DNA of 49,506 bases from Lysinibacillus telephonicus. GTDB taxonomy: Bacteria; Bacillota; Bacilli; Bacillales_A; Planococcaceae. This document shows positions 24,874-33,991 of this stretch, piece by piece; within the stretch, counting starts at the first letter, position 1; each line of letters opens with the position of its first letter. The notes beneath the pieces are model-generated. The model was not told where the DNA came from. It saw only the letters and a list, made by a program, of their open reading frames with translations, and made no database searches. The stretch lies in contig NZ_RXNR01000029.1 in NCBI RefSeq assembly GCF_003966145.1, positions 1 through 49,506 on the forward strand, written 5' to 3'. The position numbers and the translations under genes were made by a program.

Positions 24874-26232
24874 ATGATAGTATGTAAATTTGGTGGTACA
24901 TCCGTTGCTAACGCAGAACAAATTAAAAAAGTGGCGAATATTGTAAAATCAAATCCTAAGAGAAAGATTATTGCAGTATCAGCTCCTGGTAAACGTTTCG
25001 GCGATGATATTAAAGTAACGGATTTACTTATTGAATTAGCTGATGCGGCATTAAATAACGGTGATGCAGCAGGAAAATTACAAATTGTAGTAAATCGATT
25101 TAAGGAAATTACACATGAACTTGGATTAGACGATGCAATTTGTGATGTTATTAAAAACGATTTACAAGAGCGTGTTGCTTCCGATAAATCAAATAAAACT
25201 TTATTTATAGATAATATTAAAGCGAGTGGAGAAGATAATAATGCAAAACTAATTGCTGAATATTTCAACTCCATCGGTTTACGTGCAAAATATGTATCTC
25301 CAAAAGAAAAGCTAATTTTAAATGATTTTCCTGAGCGTACATTAGCATTGCCAGAAGCATATGAAAACCTAAAGGATTTAGGAAAAGACAATGAAATTGT
25401 TGTCTTCCCAGGATTTTTCGGATATACAAAAAACGGAACTTTACGTACATTTGACCGTGGTGGTTCAGATATTACTGGCTCTATATTAGCAGCGGCTGTG
25501 AAAGCAGATCTTTATGAAAACTTTACCGATGTTGATTTTGTATTTTCTGCAAATCCAAAAGTCGTAAATAACCCAGTAGGTATTTCAGAAATTACGTATC
25601 GCGAAATGCGTGAACTTTCTTATTCAGGATTTTCAGTTTTCCATGATGAGGCATTAATGCCTGTATACAAATTAGGTATTCCTGTCACAGTTAAGAATAC
25701 AAACAATCCCACTGCACCAGGAACAAAAATTGTTCCAACTCGCCCTTTAACAGGCCGTCCTGTAACAGGCATTTCAGCAGATAGTGGATTTTCAATATTA
25801 TATGTATCAAAATATTTAATGAATCGTGAAATTGGATTTGGTCGTAAACTGCTTCAAATTATAGAAGAAGAGCATATTTCTTACGAGCATACTCCTTCAG
25901 GATTAGACGATATTTCAGTTGTTATCCGTTCAAACCAATTAACAAATGAAGTTGAAGAACGGATCGTAAATCGTGTAAAAGAAGAATTACATGCAGATGA
26001 TGTATACTTCCGTCACGGTTTATCGTTAATTGTAATTGTTGGTGAAGGGATGCGTAATAATACGGGTCTAGCTGCACGTGCGGCTTCAGCAATTTCTAGA
26101 ACAGGTGCAAATATCGAAATGATTAATCAAGGTTCTTCTGAAGTAAGCTTAGTATTTGGTGTATTGCAACCTGCTGAAAACCAAATTTTACGTGCGTTAT
26201 ACGATGAATTTTTTGCTCCCATAACAGTATAA
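24874..26232 (+). CDS. yclM: aspartate kinase (aspartokinase III, YclM-like)
   Basis: 452 aa, the size of the single-chain B. subtilis YclM/ThrD type, not the shorter overlapping alpha/beta type. The kinase domain begins VCKFGGTSVANAEQI; GFFGYTKNGTLRTFDRGGSDITGS and FTDVDFVFSANP are substrate and ATP contacts. Two C-terminal ACT domains follow from ~residue 300 (GFSILYVSKYLMNRE; LIVIVGEGMRNNTGLAARAASAISRTGANIEMINQGSSEVSLVFGV). It phosphorylates aspartate at the entry to lysine, threonine, methionine and dipicolinate synthesis. Allosteric control through the ACT domains is expected. The gene stands alone between terminators. Confidence 0.93.
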   Translation: MIVCKFGGTSVANAEQIKKVANIVKSNPKRKIIAVSAPGKRFGDDIKVTDLLIELADAALNNGDAAGKLQIVVNRFKEITHELGLDDAICDVIKNDLQERVASDKSNKTLFIDNIKASGEDNNAKLIAEYFNSIGLRAKYVSPKEKLILNDFPERTLALPEAYENLKDLGKDNEIVVFPGFFGYTKNGTLRTFDRGGSDITGSILAAAVKADLYENFTDVDFVFSANPKVVNNPVGISEITYREMRELSYSGFSVFHDEALMPVYKLGIPVTVKNTNNPTAPGTKIVPTRPLTGRPVTGISADSGFSILYVSKYLMNREIGFGRKLLQIIEEEHISYEHTPSGLDDISVVIRSNQLTNEVEERIVNRVKEELHADDVYFRHGLSLIVIVGEGMRNNTGLAARAASAISRTGANIEMINQGSSEVSLVFGVLQPAENQILRALYDEFFAPITV

Positions 26233-26248
26233 GAGCTAAACGATTTTT

Positions 26249-26283
26249 AGGTTCTACAGATTAAATCTGTAGGACCTTTTTAT
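26249..26283 (+). terminator. terminator after aspartokinase
   Basis: AGGTTCTACAGATT pairs with AATCTGTAGGACCT almost without loop, followed by TTTTTAT. Confidence 0.9.
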
Positions 26284-26396
26284 TTGACGATTTTATTTCG
26301 AATTAGTGAAAACTTTTAGAAATTCATTCCATTACTCACAAATAATATAGAATTTGTTAATAGTCGAAATTTATAATATTTGTAGGGAGTGATCTT

Positions 26397-26942
26397 ATGG
26401 AAAAGAATAATTATATTTATATGAAAGAAAATCCATTTTCCCGGTTTTTGCTGAATGATTCTCGATCAGCTGGTTTATGGCTAATAATTAGACTATATGT
26501 AGGATTCATATGGCTTAAAGCAGGTTGGGGAAAAATACATAATGATGCATGGATTGGGGAAAATGGCGGAGCGGCAGTAACAGGATTCGTAAAAGGTGCT
26601 CTTGAAAAATCTGCACAGTCTAATGATGTAGCTGGGTGGTATGCTATGTTTCTAGAAAATGTAGTACTGCCAAATGGAAAGATATTTGCTTTTATAGTTG
26701 CCTATGGGGAATTGCTTGTAGGGCTTGGTTTAATTTTAGGGTTGCTAACTGGAATTGCAGCTTTTTTCGGGTCTTTTATGAATGTTAGTTTTTTATTTGC
26801 AGGAACACTTAGCACCAACCCATTACTATTTATACTTGCAACTTGGTTAGTTCTAGCATGGAAAGTAGCGGGTTGGTACGGGCTTGATCGATGGGTTCTG
26901 CCAAAGTTGGGAACTCCTTGGAGTAAATTTGATTATGAGTAA
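26397..26942 (+). CDS. DoxX-family membrane protein
   Basis: 181 aa, four membrane helices. GLWLIIRLYVGFIWLKAGWGKI and the later AYGELLVGLGLILGLLTGIAAFFGSFMN are typical of DoxX/DoxD-like proteins, and the C-terminus ends with GWYGLDRWVLPKLGTPW. Relatives are linked to thiosulfate oxidation or quinone-dependent redox chemistry, but most are uncharacterised. The RBS GGGAG is appropriate. It has no partner gene. Confidence 0.8.
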   Translation: MEKNNYIYMKENPFSRFLLNDSRSAGLWLIIRLYVGFIWLKAGWGKIHNDAWIGENGGAAVTGFVKGALEKSAQSNDVAGWYAMFLENVVLPNGKIFAFIVAYGELLVGLGLILGLLTGIAAFFGSFMNVSFLFAGTLSTNPLLFILATWLVLAWKVAGWYGLDRWVLPKLGTPWSKFDYE

Positions 26943-26976
26943 AGAACGAATATTATGAATTAACTAGGTAATTAGA

Positions 26977-27016
26977 AAGGTGACGTCTATTTTTTAAGGA
27001 CGTCGCCTTTTTATTT
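26977..27016 (+). terminator. terminator after the DoxX gene
   Basis: AAAGGTGACGTC (26977-26988) pairs with GACGTCGCCTTT (27000-27011), then TTTATTT. Confidence 0.9.
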
Positions 27017-27085
27017 AATGATTAGAAGGAATTTGTAGTATGATTATCTAAAAGATATTTGCATTCGCAACATTTGGGAGAATAT

Positions 27086-27610
27086 ATGAAAATTTATACA
27101 TATACACATCCGAGGGAAATTGAATCAGTAATAGAGGTTCCCATTTTTGATGACAACGGGCAAATTGCAGCGATTTCAAAAAGAATATATGATAATCGTC
27201 TAAAAAAGGCATTAGATCAATTTTTCGACTATCGATATTTTTTAAAATATGAAGTCTCCAATAAATCTGGTGAAAAGTCTTTCACTATAAAAAAAGTCAT
27301 TAGAAGGGGCAAGTTGTGGTACGAGGGATTCGATCATAAAATCGGTAAAAAATATATTATTACTTACGAAAATTGGAAAATGGCCATTCCTGAACTAACA
27401 ATTACCGATGGGGTTATTAAAATTCAAGTCAATAAACAAATGGAAGATTGGTCTGAGTTTCTATTTGAAGAAACTTTAGCAGCTCGATGGAAAGCTGAAT
27501 TTTTAAATGATCAATTTTATATGACATTACAAATAGATGAAAATAGCCCAATACAAAACGTTGAGTTTTATATTGCCATAAGCCAGGCTGCTTTGTTTGT
27601 TGGAGCATAG
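27086..27610 (+). CDS. hypothetical protein, possible tubby/LURP-one-like fold
   Basis: 174 aa from ATG 27086, with RBS GGGAGAA; an upstream TTG at 27059 is less likely. The protein is soluble and strand-rich, with regularly spaced basic/aromatic strands (YFLKYEVSNKSGEKSFTIKK, LWYEGFDHKIGKKYIITYENWK, GVIKIQVNKQMEDWSEFLFE, AARWKAEF). This resembles tubby C-terminal-like proteins of Bacilli (YxjI type). No catalytic motif is seen. It probably forms a two-gene unit with the next gene (16 bases apart). Confidence 0.55.
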   Translation: MKIYTYTHPREIESVIEVPIFDDNGQIAAISKRIYDNRLKKALDQFFDYRYFLKYEVSNKSGEKSFTIKKVIRRGKLWYEGFDHKIGKKYIITYENWKMAIPELTITDGVIKIQVNKQMEDWSEFLFEETLAARWKAEFLNDQFYMTLQIDENSPIQNVEFYIAISQAALFVGA

Positions 27611-27626
27611 TTTAGGAGGAGTTCAA

Positions 27627-27854
27627 ATGAATGTAATATTTGTATTAACAGCAACAGGTGAAGAAGTATTAGAGATGGTTTCAAATGATGTAGCAGGACT
27701 CCTTGCTGCAGTAAAGGGAGAAAATGTCACATTTCCCTTTGGAAGTTTCAAGTATGATTTCCACACATTAGACCATTATTTAGAAAATGATGTGTATAGA
27801 CAAGAATTAGTTATCTATTTAAAAGAAGATTTACAGCAATTAACATCTCTATAG
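27627..27854 (+). CDS. hypothetical 75-aa protein
   Basis: ATG 27627 follows a strong RBS (TTAGGAGGAG). The product (NVIFVLTATGEEVLEMVSND... FPFGSFKYDFHTLDHYLENDVYRQELVIYLKEDL) is acidic and soluble. No family is recognised. It probably shares a transcript with the preceding gene. Confidence 0.6.
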   Translation: MNVIFVLTATGEEVLEMVSNDVAGLLAAVKGENVTFPFGSFKYDFHTLDHYLENDVYRQELVIYLKEDLQQLTSL

Positions 27855-28340
27855 TATTATCCATAGCAGCGCTGCATCCTGTTCCTGAAAGTCCAATGTG
27901 ATTTTTAATTTTTTGTTGGAATAGGATGCAAGACGCTGATGTTCAATAAGTAATACATTTAAAAGTTAGAGTTAGATTCTCGCTAGGCAACCCTCTTCAA
28001 TTTCATAGTCATTCCTTGATAAACAAGCATGTTATTTCGAAAACATTAGTTAATTCAGCGAATTTATACCTCTTCATTTCCAACTTTACCATCCAGATTC
28101 TGTTCAATATTATTTCCTTAAGCAGCAACTAAAAATATAAAAATATATTTTTATTTAAGTATGTAATTCAATGTATTAATTGCTCAAATTGTACATAAAT
28201 AATTACAAATTCACTAATCAATGGAGTAGCTCACATCACCATACTAATAGAAAATTAATTTTAAACTAATAGTCAAAAAATTTTAATACTTACTTTTACA
28301 AACATATAAAGGTTTTAAAAAAATGAAGTAGGTGTTGGTT
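27855..28340. other. non-coding stretch before the sugar-acid region
   Basis: It holds one large hairpin (27867-27938) and then ~400 AT-rich bases. A half-site TTACAAAT (28203-28210), identical to one arm of the palindrome before dhaK, lies here. A short minus-strand stretch near 28090-28130 reads like protein (NIEQNLDGKVGNEEV) but is bounded by stops and was not called. Confidence 0.5.
27867..27938. other. large hairpin
   Basis: GCATCCTGTTCC (27874-27885) pairs with GGAATAGGATGC (27918-27929), and CAGCG (27867-27871) with CGCTG (27934-27938) across a small internal loop; the terminal loop is ~32 bases. It may be a terminator-like element for the two-gene unit before it, or a structured RNA. 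Confidence 0.5.
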
Positions 28341-29651
28341 ATGAAGGTCGGGTACATTGCAGATGATTTAACAGGTTCAAATGCAACAGCTGTTCTGTTA
28401 AAGAAATTAGGTTTACAAACAGCAACTGTCATGAATGGAGCAACTATCCCTCAAACGCTTCACTTTGATGTAATTGGTATGGACTTGGATTGTCGTTATA
28501 TGCATGAGGATATTGTAGAAAAAAGAGTAAGGGAAGCAATAACCGAGCTGCAGTATTGGGGAACAGAACTTATTGCAAATCGGATTGATAGTACTATGAG
28601 AGGCAGAATAGGATTCATTACAGACTTGCTGTTAGATGCAGCAGGAAAGAATGGCATTGCCGTAATATCTCCAGCATTTCCAGACTCCGGCAGGAAAGTA
28701 ATCGGTGGTTATTTATTGCTGCATGATGAATTACTTGAAAATACAAGTCTTAATAGAGACCCGATGAACCCTGTAAATCAATCATATGTTCCAAATATTG
28801 TTCAAAGTCAATCTAAAAATTTAGTTGCACATATTGGATTACACGAAATTCGACTAGGAGAAGAGAACGTAAAAAAAATATTTCAAGAGAAGATTGAGAA
28901 TGGTTGCAAAATAATCATAGTAGATGCGATTACGAATGAAGATATTCAAATAGTTGCAAGAGGTATGGCAACTATGAATTACAATTGTTTTCCAGTAGAT
29001 CCTGGTCCACTAACTTTTGAATTTATACGAGCAAAATATTTTAACCATAATCCAAAAATAAATTATATTTTTTCAATTGGTAGTGTTTCAGATTTAACAA
29101 AAAAACAGCTTGCCTATGTATTAGAGAAGGAACAGAATTGCGAATATATCTATTTAGATCCAATAAAATTACTTAATCCAAGTAAAGCACAAAGCATTAT
29201 AGAAAATGCAATTAATAAAGCTATTAAACAATTTGCAAGAAAAAATATTTTTATCATATCGACTACACATCCATCAGAAGCTAACGTTGACTTAAGAGAA
29301 ATTGCACAGGAACAAAATGTATCACAAGAATTAATAGCAAAAAAATTAACAACTGCGATTGCAAATGTGACAACACAATTAATTTTACTAGACCCATCTT
29401 CAGTTGGTGGGGTCATATGTTGTGGCGGGGATGTAACTGCATCATTATGTAACTTTGTTAGTGCAGATGCTATTAAATTAATAGAAGAGGTCGAAAGTTT
29501 AATAGCCTATGGAGAATTAGTAAATGGCAAACTAGATCGGTTGCCAATCATAACAAAGGGGGGGCTGATTGGCAATAAAACGACATTGCATCAATGTTTA
29601 AGGTATTTGCAATCAATAAATACAAAGGGGATTATCGCAAATGAATCATAA
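28341..29651 (+). CDS. four-carbon acid sugar kinase (DUF1537/OtnK-DtnK family)
   Basis: 436 aa from ATG 28341, RBS AGTAGGTG; an in-frame GTG at 28332 is less likely. The N-terminal domain starts [21 protein letters not shown] and contains [15 protein letters not shown] and [19 protein letters not shown], typical of this family. The C-terminal nucleotide-binding domain has [12 protein letters not shown] and [17 protein letters not shown] ... GGLIGN. Family members phosphorylate D-threonate, D-erythronate, L-threonate or 3-oxo-isoapionate. The following pdxA2-like gene overlaps it by 11 bases; this DtnK-PdxA2 pair is the known route from D-threonate to dihydroxyacetone phosphate. Confidence 0.88.
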   Translation: MKVGYIADDLTGSNATAVLLKKLGLQTATVMNGATIPQTLHFDVIGMDLDCRYMHEDIVEKRVREAITELQYWGTELIANRIDSTMRGRIGFITDLLLDAAGKNGIAVISPAFPDSGRKVIGGYLLLHDELLENTSLNRDPMNPVNQSYVPNIVQSQSKNLVAHIGLHEIRLGEENVKKIFQEKIENGCKIIIVDAITNEDIQIVARGMATMNYNCFPVDPGPLTFEFIRAKYFNHNPKINYIFSIGSVSDLTKKQLAYVLEKEQNCEYIYLDPIKLLNPSKAQSIIENAINKAIKQFARKNIFIISTTHPSEANVDLREIAQEQNVSQELIAKKLTTAIANVTTQLILLDPSSVGGVICCGGDVTASLCNFVSADAIKLIEEVESLIAYGELVNGKLDRLPIITKGGLIGNKTTLHQCLRYLQSINTKGIIANES

Positions 29652-30660
29652 CAATATAGTTGCCATTACGATGGGTGATGCAGCAGGGATAGGACCAGAA
29701 ATTACAGTAAAATCTTTAGCAAACAAAACAGTCTATGAAATTTGCCAACCAGTAGTAATAGGAAGTGCTTCAGTTTTAGCTAAAGCAATTGAAGTAACAA
29801 ATACTCCATTAAAAATAAATGAAATCATCTCTCCACAGGAAGGAAAATATTCTTTTGGAACAATTGATGTAATCAATTTGGATAATATCGACATTAAAAC
29901 ACTTCAGCAAGGAAAGGTGCAAGCACAATGTGGCAGGGCTGCCTATGAATATGTAAAACAAGCGGTTGAACTTGCATTGAATAAAAAAGTAAAATCTATT
30001 GCTACCACACCGATAAATAAGGAATCTTTAAAGGCAGCCGGAGTAGAATATATTGGACATACCGAGATGTTGGAAGGATTAACTCGTTCAAATGATCCAT
30101 TAACGATGTTCCAAGTTAATAATTTACGAATTTTTTTCTTAACTCGGCACCTATCATTAAAAGATGCCATTAATCTAATGACAAAAAAACGGATATATGA
30201 TTATATTATTCGCTGTACTAAGGCTTTGCAAAGATTGGGGGTTTCATCACCGAAAATTGCAGTTGCCGGTTTAAATCCACATAGTGGAGAAGGTGGATTA
30301 TTTGGAAATGAAGAAATAGATGAGATTTCCCCAGGCATTCAATTAGCCCAAAGCAAGGGCTATGATGCTTATGGTCCTGTACCAGCAGATTCTGTATTTT
30401 ATCAAGCTTTGCAAGGAAAGTATGATGCGGTTTTATCGTTATATCATGATCAAGGGCATATTGCCGCAAAAATGACGGATTTCCATAAAACAGTATCCAT
30501 AACAAATGGATTGCCATTTTTAAGAACTTCTGTTGATCACGGTACGGCTTTTGATATTGCATGGAAAAACATTGCTTCAAGTGTTTCAATGGAGGAATGT
30601 ATTAAGCTTGCTGCTGAATATGGAAATAAGTTTGAAGAAGATGAAAAGCTATTTGAATAG
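29641..30660 (+). CDS. pdxA2: PdxA2-type 4-phospho-threonate/erythronate dehydrogenase
   Basis: 339 aa, overlapping the kinase gene by 11 bases. Family features of PdxA-type oxidative decarboxylases: [55 protein letters not shown] and [12 protein letters not shown], which supply three metal-binding histidines. PdxA itself acts in vitamin B6 synthesis; the pairing with a DUF1537 kinase points instead to the PdxA2 catabolic branch, giving DHAP and CO2. The exact stereochemistry of the substrate cannot be told. No strong terminator is seen directly after it; a hairpin AAACGCCATTTTTC...GAAATGACGTTTTTTT at ~30689-30725 may serve. Confidence 0.85.
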   Translation: MNHNNIVAITMGDAAGIGPEITVKSLANKTVYEICQPVVIGSASVLAKAIEVTNTPLKINEIISPQEGKYSFGTIDVINLDNIDIKTLQQGKVQAQCGRAAYEYVKQAVELALNKKVKSIATTPINKESLKAAGVEYIGHTEMLEGLTRSNDPLTMFQVNNLRIFFLTRHLSLKDAINLMTKKRIYDYIIRCTKALQRLGVSSPKIAVAGLNPHSGEGGLFGNEEIDEISPGIQLAQSKGYDAYGPVPADSVFYQALQGKYDAVLSLYHDQGHIAAKMTDFHKTVSITNGLPFLRTSVDHGTAFDIAWKNIASSVSMEECIKLAAEYGNKFEEDEKLFE

Positions 30661-30812
30661 AAAAAGAAAGCAGGGGAAAAAACTAATTAAACGCCATTTT
30701 TCTGACAAGAGAAATGACGTTTTTTTACATGAACAAAATTGATTTCAAAAATCCACTTTTAAATTATTACACGATGTGTACCATAAAAAATTAATAAAAG
30801 AAGGATATTAAA

Positions 30813-31850
30813 CTACAACTCCAAACTTTTAGAAGTTTTTATCAACCAATCAGCAAAAAGTCTTTCTTCTTCGAATTGAGGATAATGTGCAGAATACTCA
30901 AAGATAATAAAATCCTTAATTGGAGCATCCAAGTTATCATAATACTTTTTTGCTGCATTTGTAGATGTCATATAATCATATTTTCCCATGACGAAATATA
31001 AAGGAATATCTATTTTATTTACAATTGTTGTAATATCTTTGTCTTTTTCTTCATCTAATAATATTTCTTGTGTAGCTGAAATTCCCTTAAAATAACGAAT
31101 AACATCAAGTAAGTTATATTCTGGACTAGTTAGAAACCCTAGAAGATAGTCCATATTTTCATCAATTAACCTTGCTGCCCCTCCGTATTTACGGACCATA
31201 TTTCTGGGTGTATGCGCCTCACCGTTTTCAATAGAATCTCTAAGTGATTCTATTTGCTCTACATCCTTTTGATTTCCTGCTTGTTGTGCCTGGTGTATTA
31301 TATATTCTAGGCTATCCATTTCACTTTCTGTAGTATTTGAAACTTGACCAATACCAATATAAGCTGCATAGTTTTCAGGATATTTACTAGCTGCTTGCAG
31401 TCCTATATATGTTCCATAAGAATGACTAATTAATATGACCTTTTCTTGAGAAAACTCTTCTTTAACATATTCAGTCAGTGCCAATAAATCATCCACATGT
31501 TGTTCTGAGGTTATATTCGAGTAATCTTCAAAGAAGTGAAATGACTTCCCACTTCCTCTCTGGTCATAATGAACAATTGTAAAATGTTCCTCAAGAAGAT
31601 CTTGATACTTCCTGACATAAGGTATCTCTGAACTGCCTGGTCCACCATGCACAAAGATAGCAATCGGATTACTTTTATCGGCACCTCTAATCATCACTTC
31701 AAGTTTAGTACCATTTATTTCAATTGATTTTAATTCGGCAACGCTGTTTACTCCTTCAATTTTAGGTGTCCAAGTAGGAAATAAAAGAGCAGTTATTATG
31801 ATCAATGTTATTGTTATAAATAAAATGGGGAACTTTCTTTTCCTTTTCAA
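30813..31850 (-). CDS. membrane-anchored alpha/beta hydrolase (proline iminopeptidase-like)
   Basis: 345 aa; TTG 31850 is seven bases after AAGGAG, and another TTG at 31856 is too close. A KRKRK stretch and one hydrophobic helix (FPILFITITLIIITALLF) give an N-terminal membrane anchor with the enzyme outside. The catalytic core has the oxyanion element VHGGPGSSE, DQRGSGKS, nucleophile SHSYGTYIG, and the closing YSAHYPQFEEE with the likely His. A peptidase or esterase role is likely. It lies antisense between the kinase/PdxA2 pair and the TRAP genes; a lactonase role in sugar-acid uptake is conceivable but unsupported. Confidence 0.75.
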   Translation of the reverse strand: MKRKRKFPILFITITLIIITALLFPTWTPKIEGVNSVAELKSIEINGTKLEVMIRGADKSNPIAIFVHGGPGSSEIPYVRKYQDLLEEHFTIVHYDQRGSGKSFHFFEDYSNITSEQHVDDLLALTEYVKEEFSQEKVILISHSYGTYIGLQAASKYPENYAAYIGIGQVSNTTESEMDSLEYIIHQAQQAGNQKDVEQIESLRDSIENGEAHTPRNMVRKYGGAARLIDENMDYLLGFLTSPEYNLLDVIRYFKGISATQEILLDEEKDKDITTIVNKIDIPLYFVMGKYDYMTSTNAAKKYYDNLDAPIKDFIIFEYSAHYPQFEEERLFADWLIKTSKSLEL

Positions 31851-32206
31851 ATGCAAACTCCTTATCTAATTTTCATCTTAATAATCTCCATACTTAGAAA
31901 TCATGAATCAATTTCTATAACCTATAATACGAAATTTATTTAAATTTTTGAATAAACACACCCCTATTTAAGTTAAGTTGGTCAATTTTACCGAAGCTTC
32001 TATAGATGGAAGTAGTTCTCCATACCTTAGCGCATTCAATTTCACTTTTCTATTCGAAACCAGTATGTAACAGCCTCTTTCTTCTTCGAAAGGCAAAGCC
32101 GAAAGTCGCAATTTATCTATACCGAAAGGGAAGTTAAAGTATTTTCATATAAAGAAACTGTACCAGAAGTTTGTATTACCTACTTCTGGTACAGCCCTTT
32201 TAATAT
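31851..32206. other. non-coding stretch between hydrolase and TRAP genes
   Basis: It contains the TRAP operon terminator (32158-32194). The remaining ~300 bases show no ORF with an RBS. A CGAAAGGCAAAGCCGAAAG stretch (near 32086) forms small local hairpins but fits no riboswitch I know. Confidence 0.5.
32158..32194 (-). terminator. terminator of the TRAP transporter operon
   Basis: CTGTACCAGAAGT (32158-32170) and ACTTCTGGTACAG (32182-32194) form a perfect 13-bp stem; the minus-strand tail is TTTCTTTAT. It is 12 bases from the dctM stop. Confidence 0.8.
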
Positions 32207-33481
32207 CTATTTAAGTAGATTTGGAAGCCACATGCTAATAATAGGCACATAACTTAATAGTAATAATACCCCTATCAAGACAAAATAAAATGGAATTAAA
32301 GCTCTGGTTATGCTTGTTAATTTTACATTTGCTATTTGACAGCTTATAAATAAATTAACTCCAAGTGGTGGAGTACACATACCTAATGCTAGATTCACAA
32401 TCATGATAATTCCGAAGTGTACAGGATCAATCCCCATAGAAATCGCTACGGGAGTTAATAATGGTGCAAGAATTATAACAGATGCGCTTGTTTCCATAAA
32501 CATTCCTACTAAAATTAATAATAGATTTATTAATAGTAAGAAAATAATTGGATTATCCGTAATGTTCGCAAAGAAGTTCGCAACCATTGCAGGTATATTT
32601 TCTCTACTTAGAACTAAACCGAAAATACCCGCATTTGCTATTATAAACAATACAATTGCAGAAGTAATGCCTGAGCTTACAAATATTTCAAATAGATTAT
32701 TCAATTTAATTTCACGATAGACAAATGCTCCAATAATGAATGCGTAAAGTACTGCAACTACTGCTGCTTCAGTTGGAGTAAATATCCCTCCGTAAATGCC
32801 GCCTAGTATAATAATAGGCATTAATAGAGCTAAAATGGCATCTTTAAATGCTTTCCACGTTTCTGCTAAGGTTGCTTTCTTTTCTTTTTCATATCCACGT
32901 TTTTTTGCAATGACATAAACTAAAATAATTAATGAAATAACGATAACAATACCTGGTGTAATTCCTGCCATGAATAAATCGCCAATAGATGTATTCGTCG
33001 TTACACCATATAAAATTAGTGGAACAGAAGGGGGAATAATAATTCCTAGTTCCCCTGATACAGATGACACTGCTCCAGCAAAATTACGGTGATATCCCTT
33101 ATTTATCATGGATGGGATTAGAATTGAACCGACAGCTGCTACTGTTGCAGCACTAGAACCTGAAATTGCCGCAAAGAACATAGATGTAACAATTGCTACA
33201 ATTGCTAAACCTCCTGTATGATGTCCTGTTAATGTGTTAGCAAAATTAACTAACCGTTTAGAAATACCGCCATTTTCCATTAACTTACCGGCCAAAATAA
33301 AGAAGGGGATAGCCATCAATGAGAATGAGTCAATGGCGGTGAACATGCGCTGTGCAACTAATAATAAAGAAACGTCGCCGCTATATAATAATGCCACGAC
33401 TGATGCGAATCCTAAAGCGATTGCAATGGGAACACCGATAATGAAAAATCCCATTAATGACCCCATTAATGCTGCTGTCAT
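32207..33481 (-). CDS. dctM: TRAP transporter large permease (DctM)
   Basis: 424 aa, about 12 membrane helices, the normal DctM size. Characteristic stretches are IGVPIAIALGFASVVALLYSG, FFAAISGSSAATVAAVGSILIPSM, GELGIIIPPSVPLILYGV, and the later TEAAVVAVLYAFIIGAFVYRE and LALGMCTPPLGVNLFISC. It is the sodium-driven transport channel of a TRAP system importing an organic or sugar acid. Its start overlaps the dctQ stop by four bases (ATGA). The gene order P-Q-M on the minus strand is standard. Confidence 0.93.
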   Translation of the reverse strand: MTAALMGSLMGFFIIGVPIAIALGFASVVALLYSGDVSLLLVAQRMFTAIDSFSLMAIPFFILAGKLMENGGISKRLVNFANTLTGHHTGGLAIVAIVTSMFFAAISGSSAATVAAVGSILIPSMINKGYHRNFAGAVSSVSGELGIIIPPSVPLILYGVTTNTSIGDLFMAGITPGIVIVISLIILVYVIAKKRGYEKEKKATLAETWKAFKDAILALLMPIIILGGIYGGIFTPTEAAVVAVLYAFIIGAFVYREIKLNNLFEIFVSSGITSAIVLFIIANAGIFGLVLSRENIPAMVANFFANITDNPIIFLLLINLLLILVGMFMETSASVIILAPLLTPVAISMGIDPVHFGIIMIVNLALGMCTPPLGVNLFISCQIANVKLTSITRALIPFYFVLIGVLLLLSYVPIISMWLPNLLK

Positions 33482-33960
33482 TTTTTATCCCCTCCTTTTA
33501 CCAAAACAATGATCGCTGCAATTGCATTAATAATTAGTAATAGAGCACCGAGTGGTATTGAAAAATACGGAATAGACATTGAAATTTGTAATGCAGGGGA
33601 TTTTTGCATACTTACATTTGAAACGAGCGAAAATCCTTGTACGAGTACTATCGCAAAAAACACAATGCAAATTAGCAAAACAATAATTTTTAAATACTTT
33701 CTTCCTTTCTCAGGAAGCAGGTCAGGAACAGCTTCAACTGAAATTAATTCATTATATCTTACTGCCAATGCTGCTCCGAAAAATACTGCATATATACCTA
33801 AATAACGAGTTGCTTCTTCTGACCAATTCAATGGCAAATTTAAAATAAATCGAGAAAATACTTGTAAAATCATAATGATGGTCATACTAATAAGAGAAAT
33901 TGCAAGTAAAATTTTTACAAACTTATTAATGCCATCAATACATTTCAATATTGTATTCAT
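33478..33960 (-). CDS. dctQ: TRAP transporter small permease (DctQ)
   Basis: 160 aa, four membrane helices: VKILLAISLISMTIIMILQVFSRFI, then LNLPLNWSEEATRYLGIYAVFFGAALAVRYNELI, the hallmark DctQ loop with the W-x-E-E and acidic/aromatic pattern. A short basic C-terminal tail (KGGDKK) overlaps dctM. RBS AGGAGG is good. It pairs with DctM in the membrane. Confidence 0.9.
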   Translation of the reverse strand: MNTILKCIDGINKFVKILLAISLISMTIIMILQVFSRFILNLPLNWSEEATRYLGIYAVFFGAALAVRYNELISVEAVPDLLPEKGRKYLKIIVLLICIVFFAIVLVQGFSLVSNVSMQKSPALQISMSIPYFSIPLGALLLIINAIAAIIVLVKGGDKK

Positions 33961-33991
33961 AGCGTTCCTCCTAAAACAACTCTTCTATTTA

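Noticed and set aside
24687-25391. Long minus-strand frame (234 codons) antisense to the aspartokinase gene
   Set aside because: It is a shadow of a clearly recognised gene, runs into the promoter region and has no RBS or family motif.
27059-27086. TTG 27059 as the start of the tubby-like gene
   Set aside because: ATG 27086 has the RBS GGGAGAA at the right distance; the upstream TTG has none.
28085-28140. Minus-strand coding-like fragment (NIEQNLDGKVGNEEV)
   Set aside because: Too short, bounded by stops, no family recognised; may be chance or an old remnant.
30218-30589. 123-codon minus-strand frame inside pdxA2
   Set aside because: Antisense shadow of a complete, well-recognised gene.
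30813-31850. Alpha/beta hydrolase as the apionolactone lactonase of the sugar-acid pathway
   Set aside because: Motifs fit a membrane-anchored peptidase/esterase and it is antisense to the cluster; no positive support.
32060-32150. GCAAAGCC-containing stretch resembling a c-di-GMP aptamer fragment
   Set aside because: The remaining conserved c-di-GMP riboswitch elements are absent and no gene lies in the right position.
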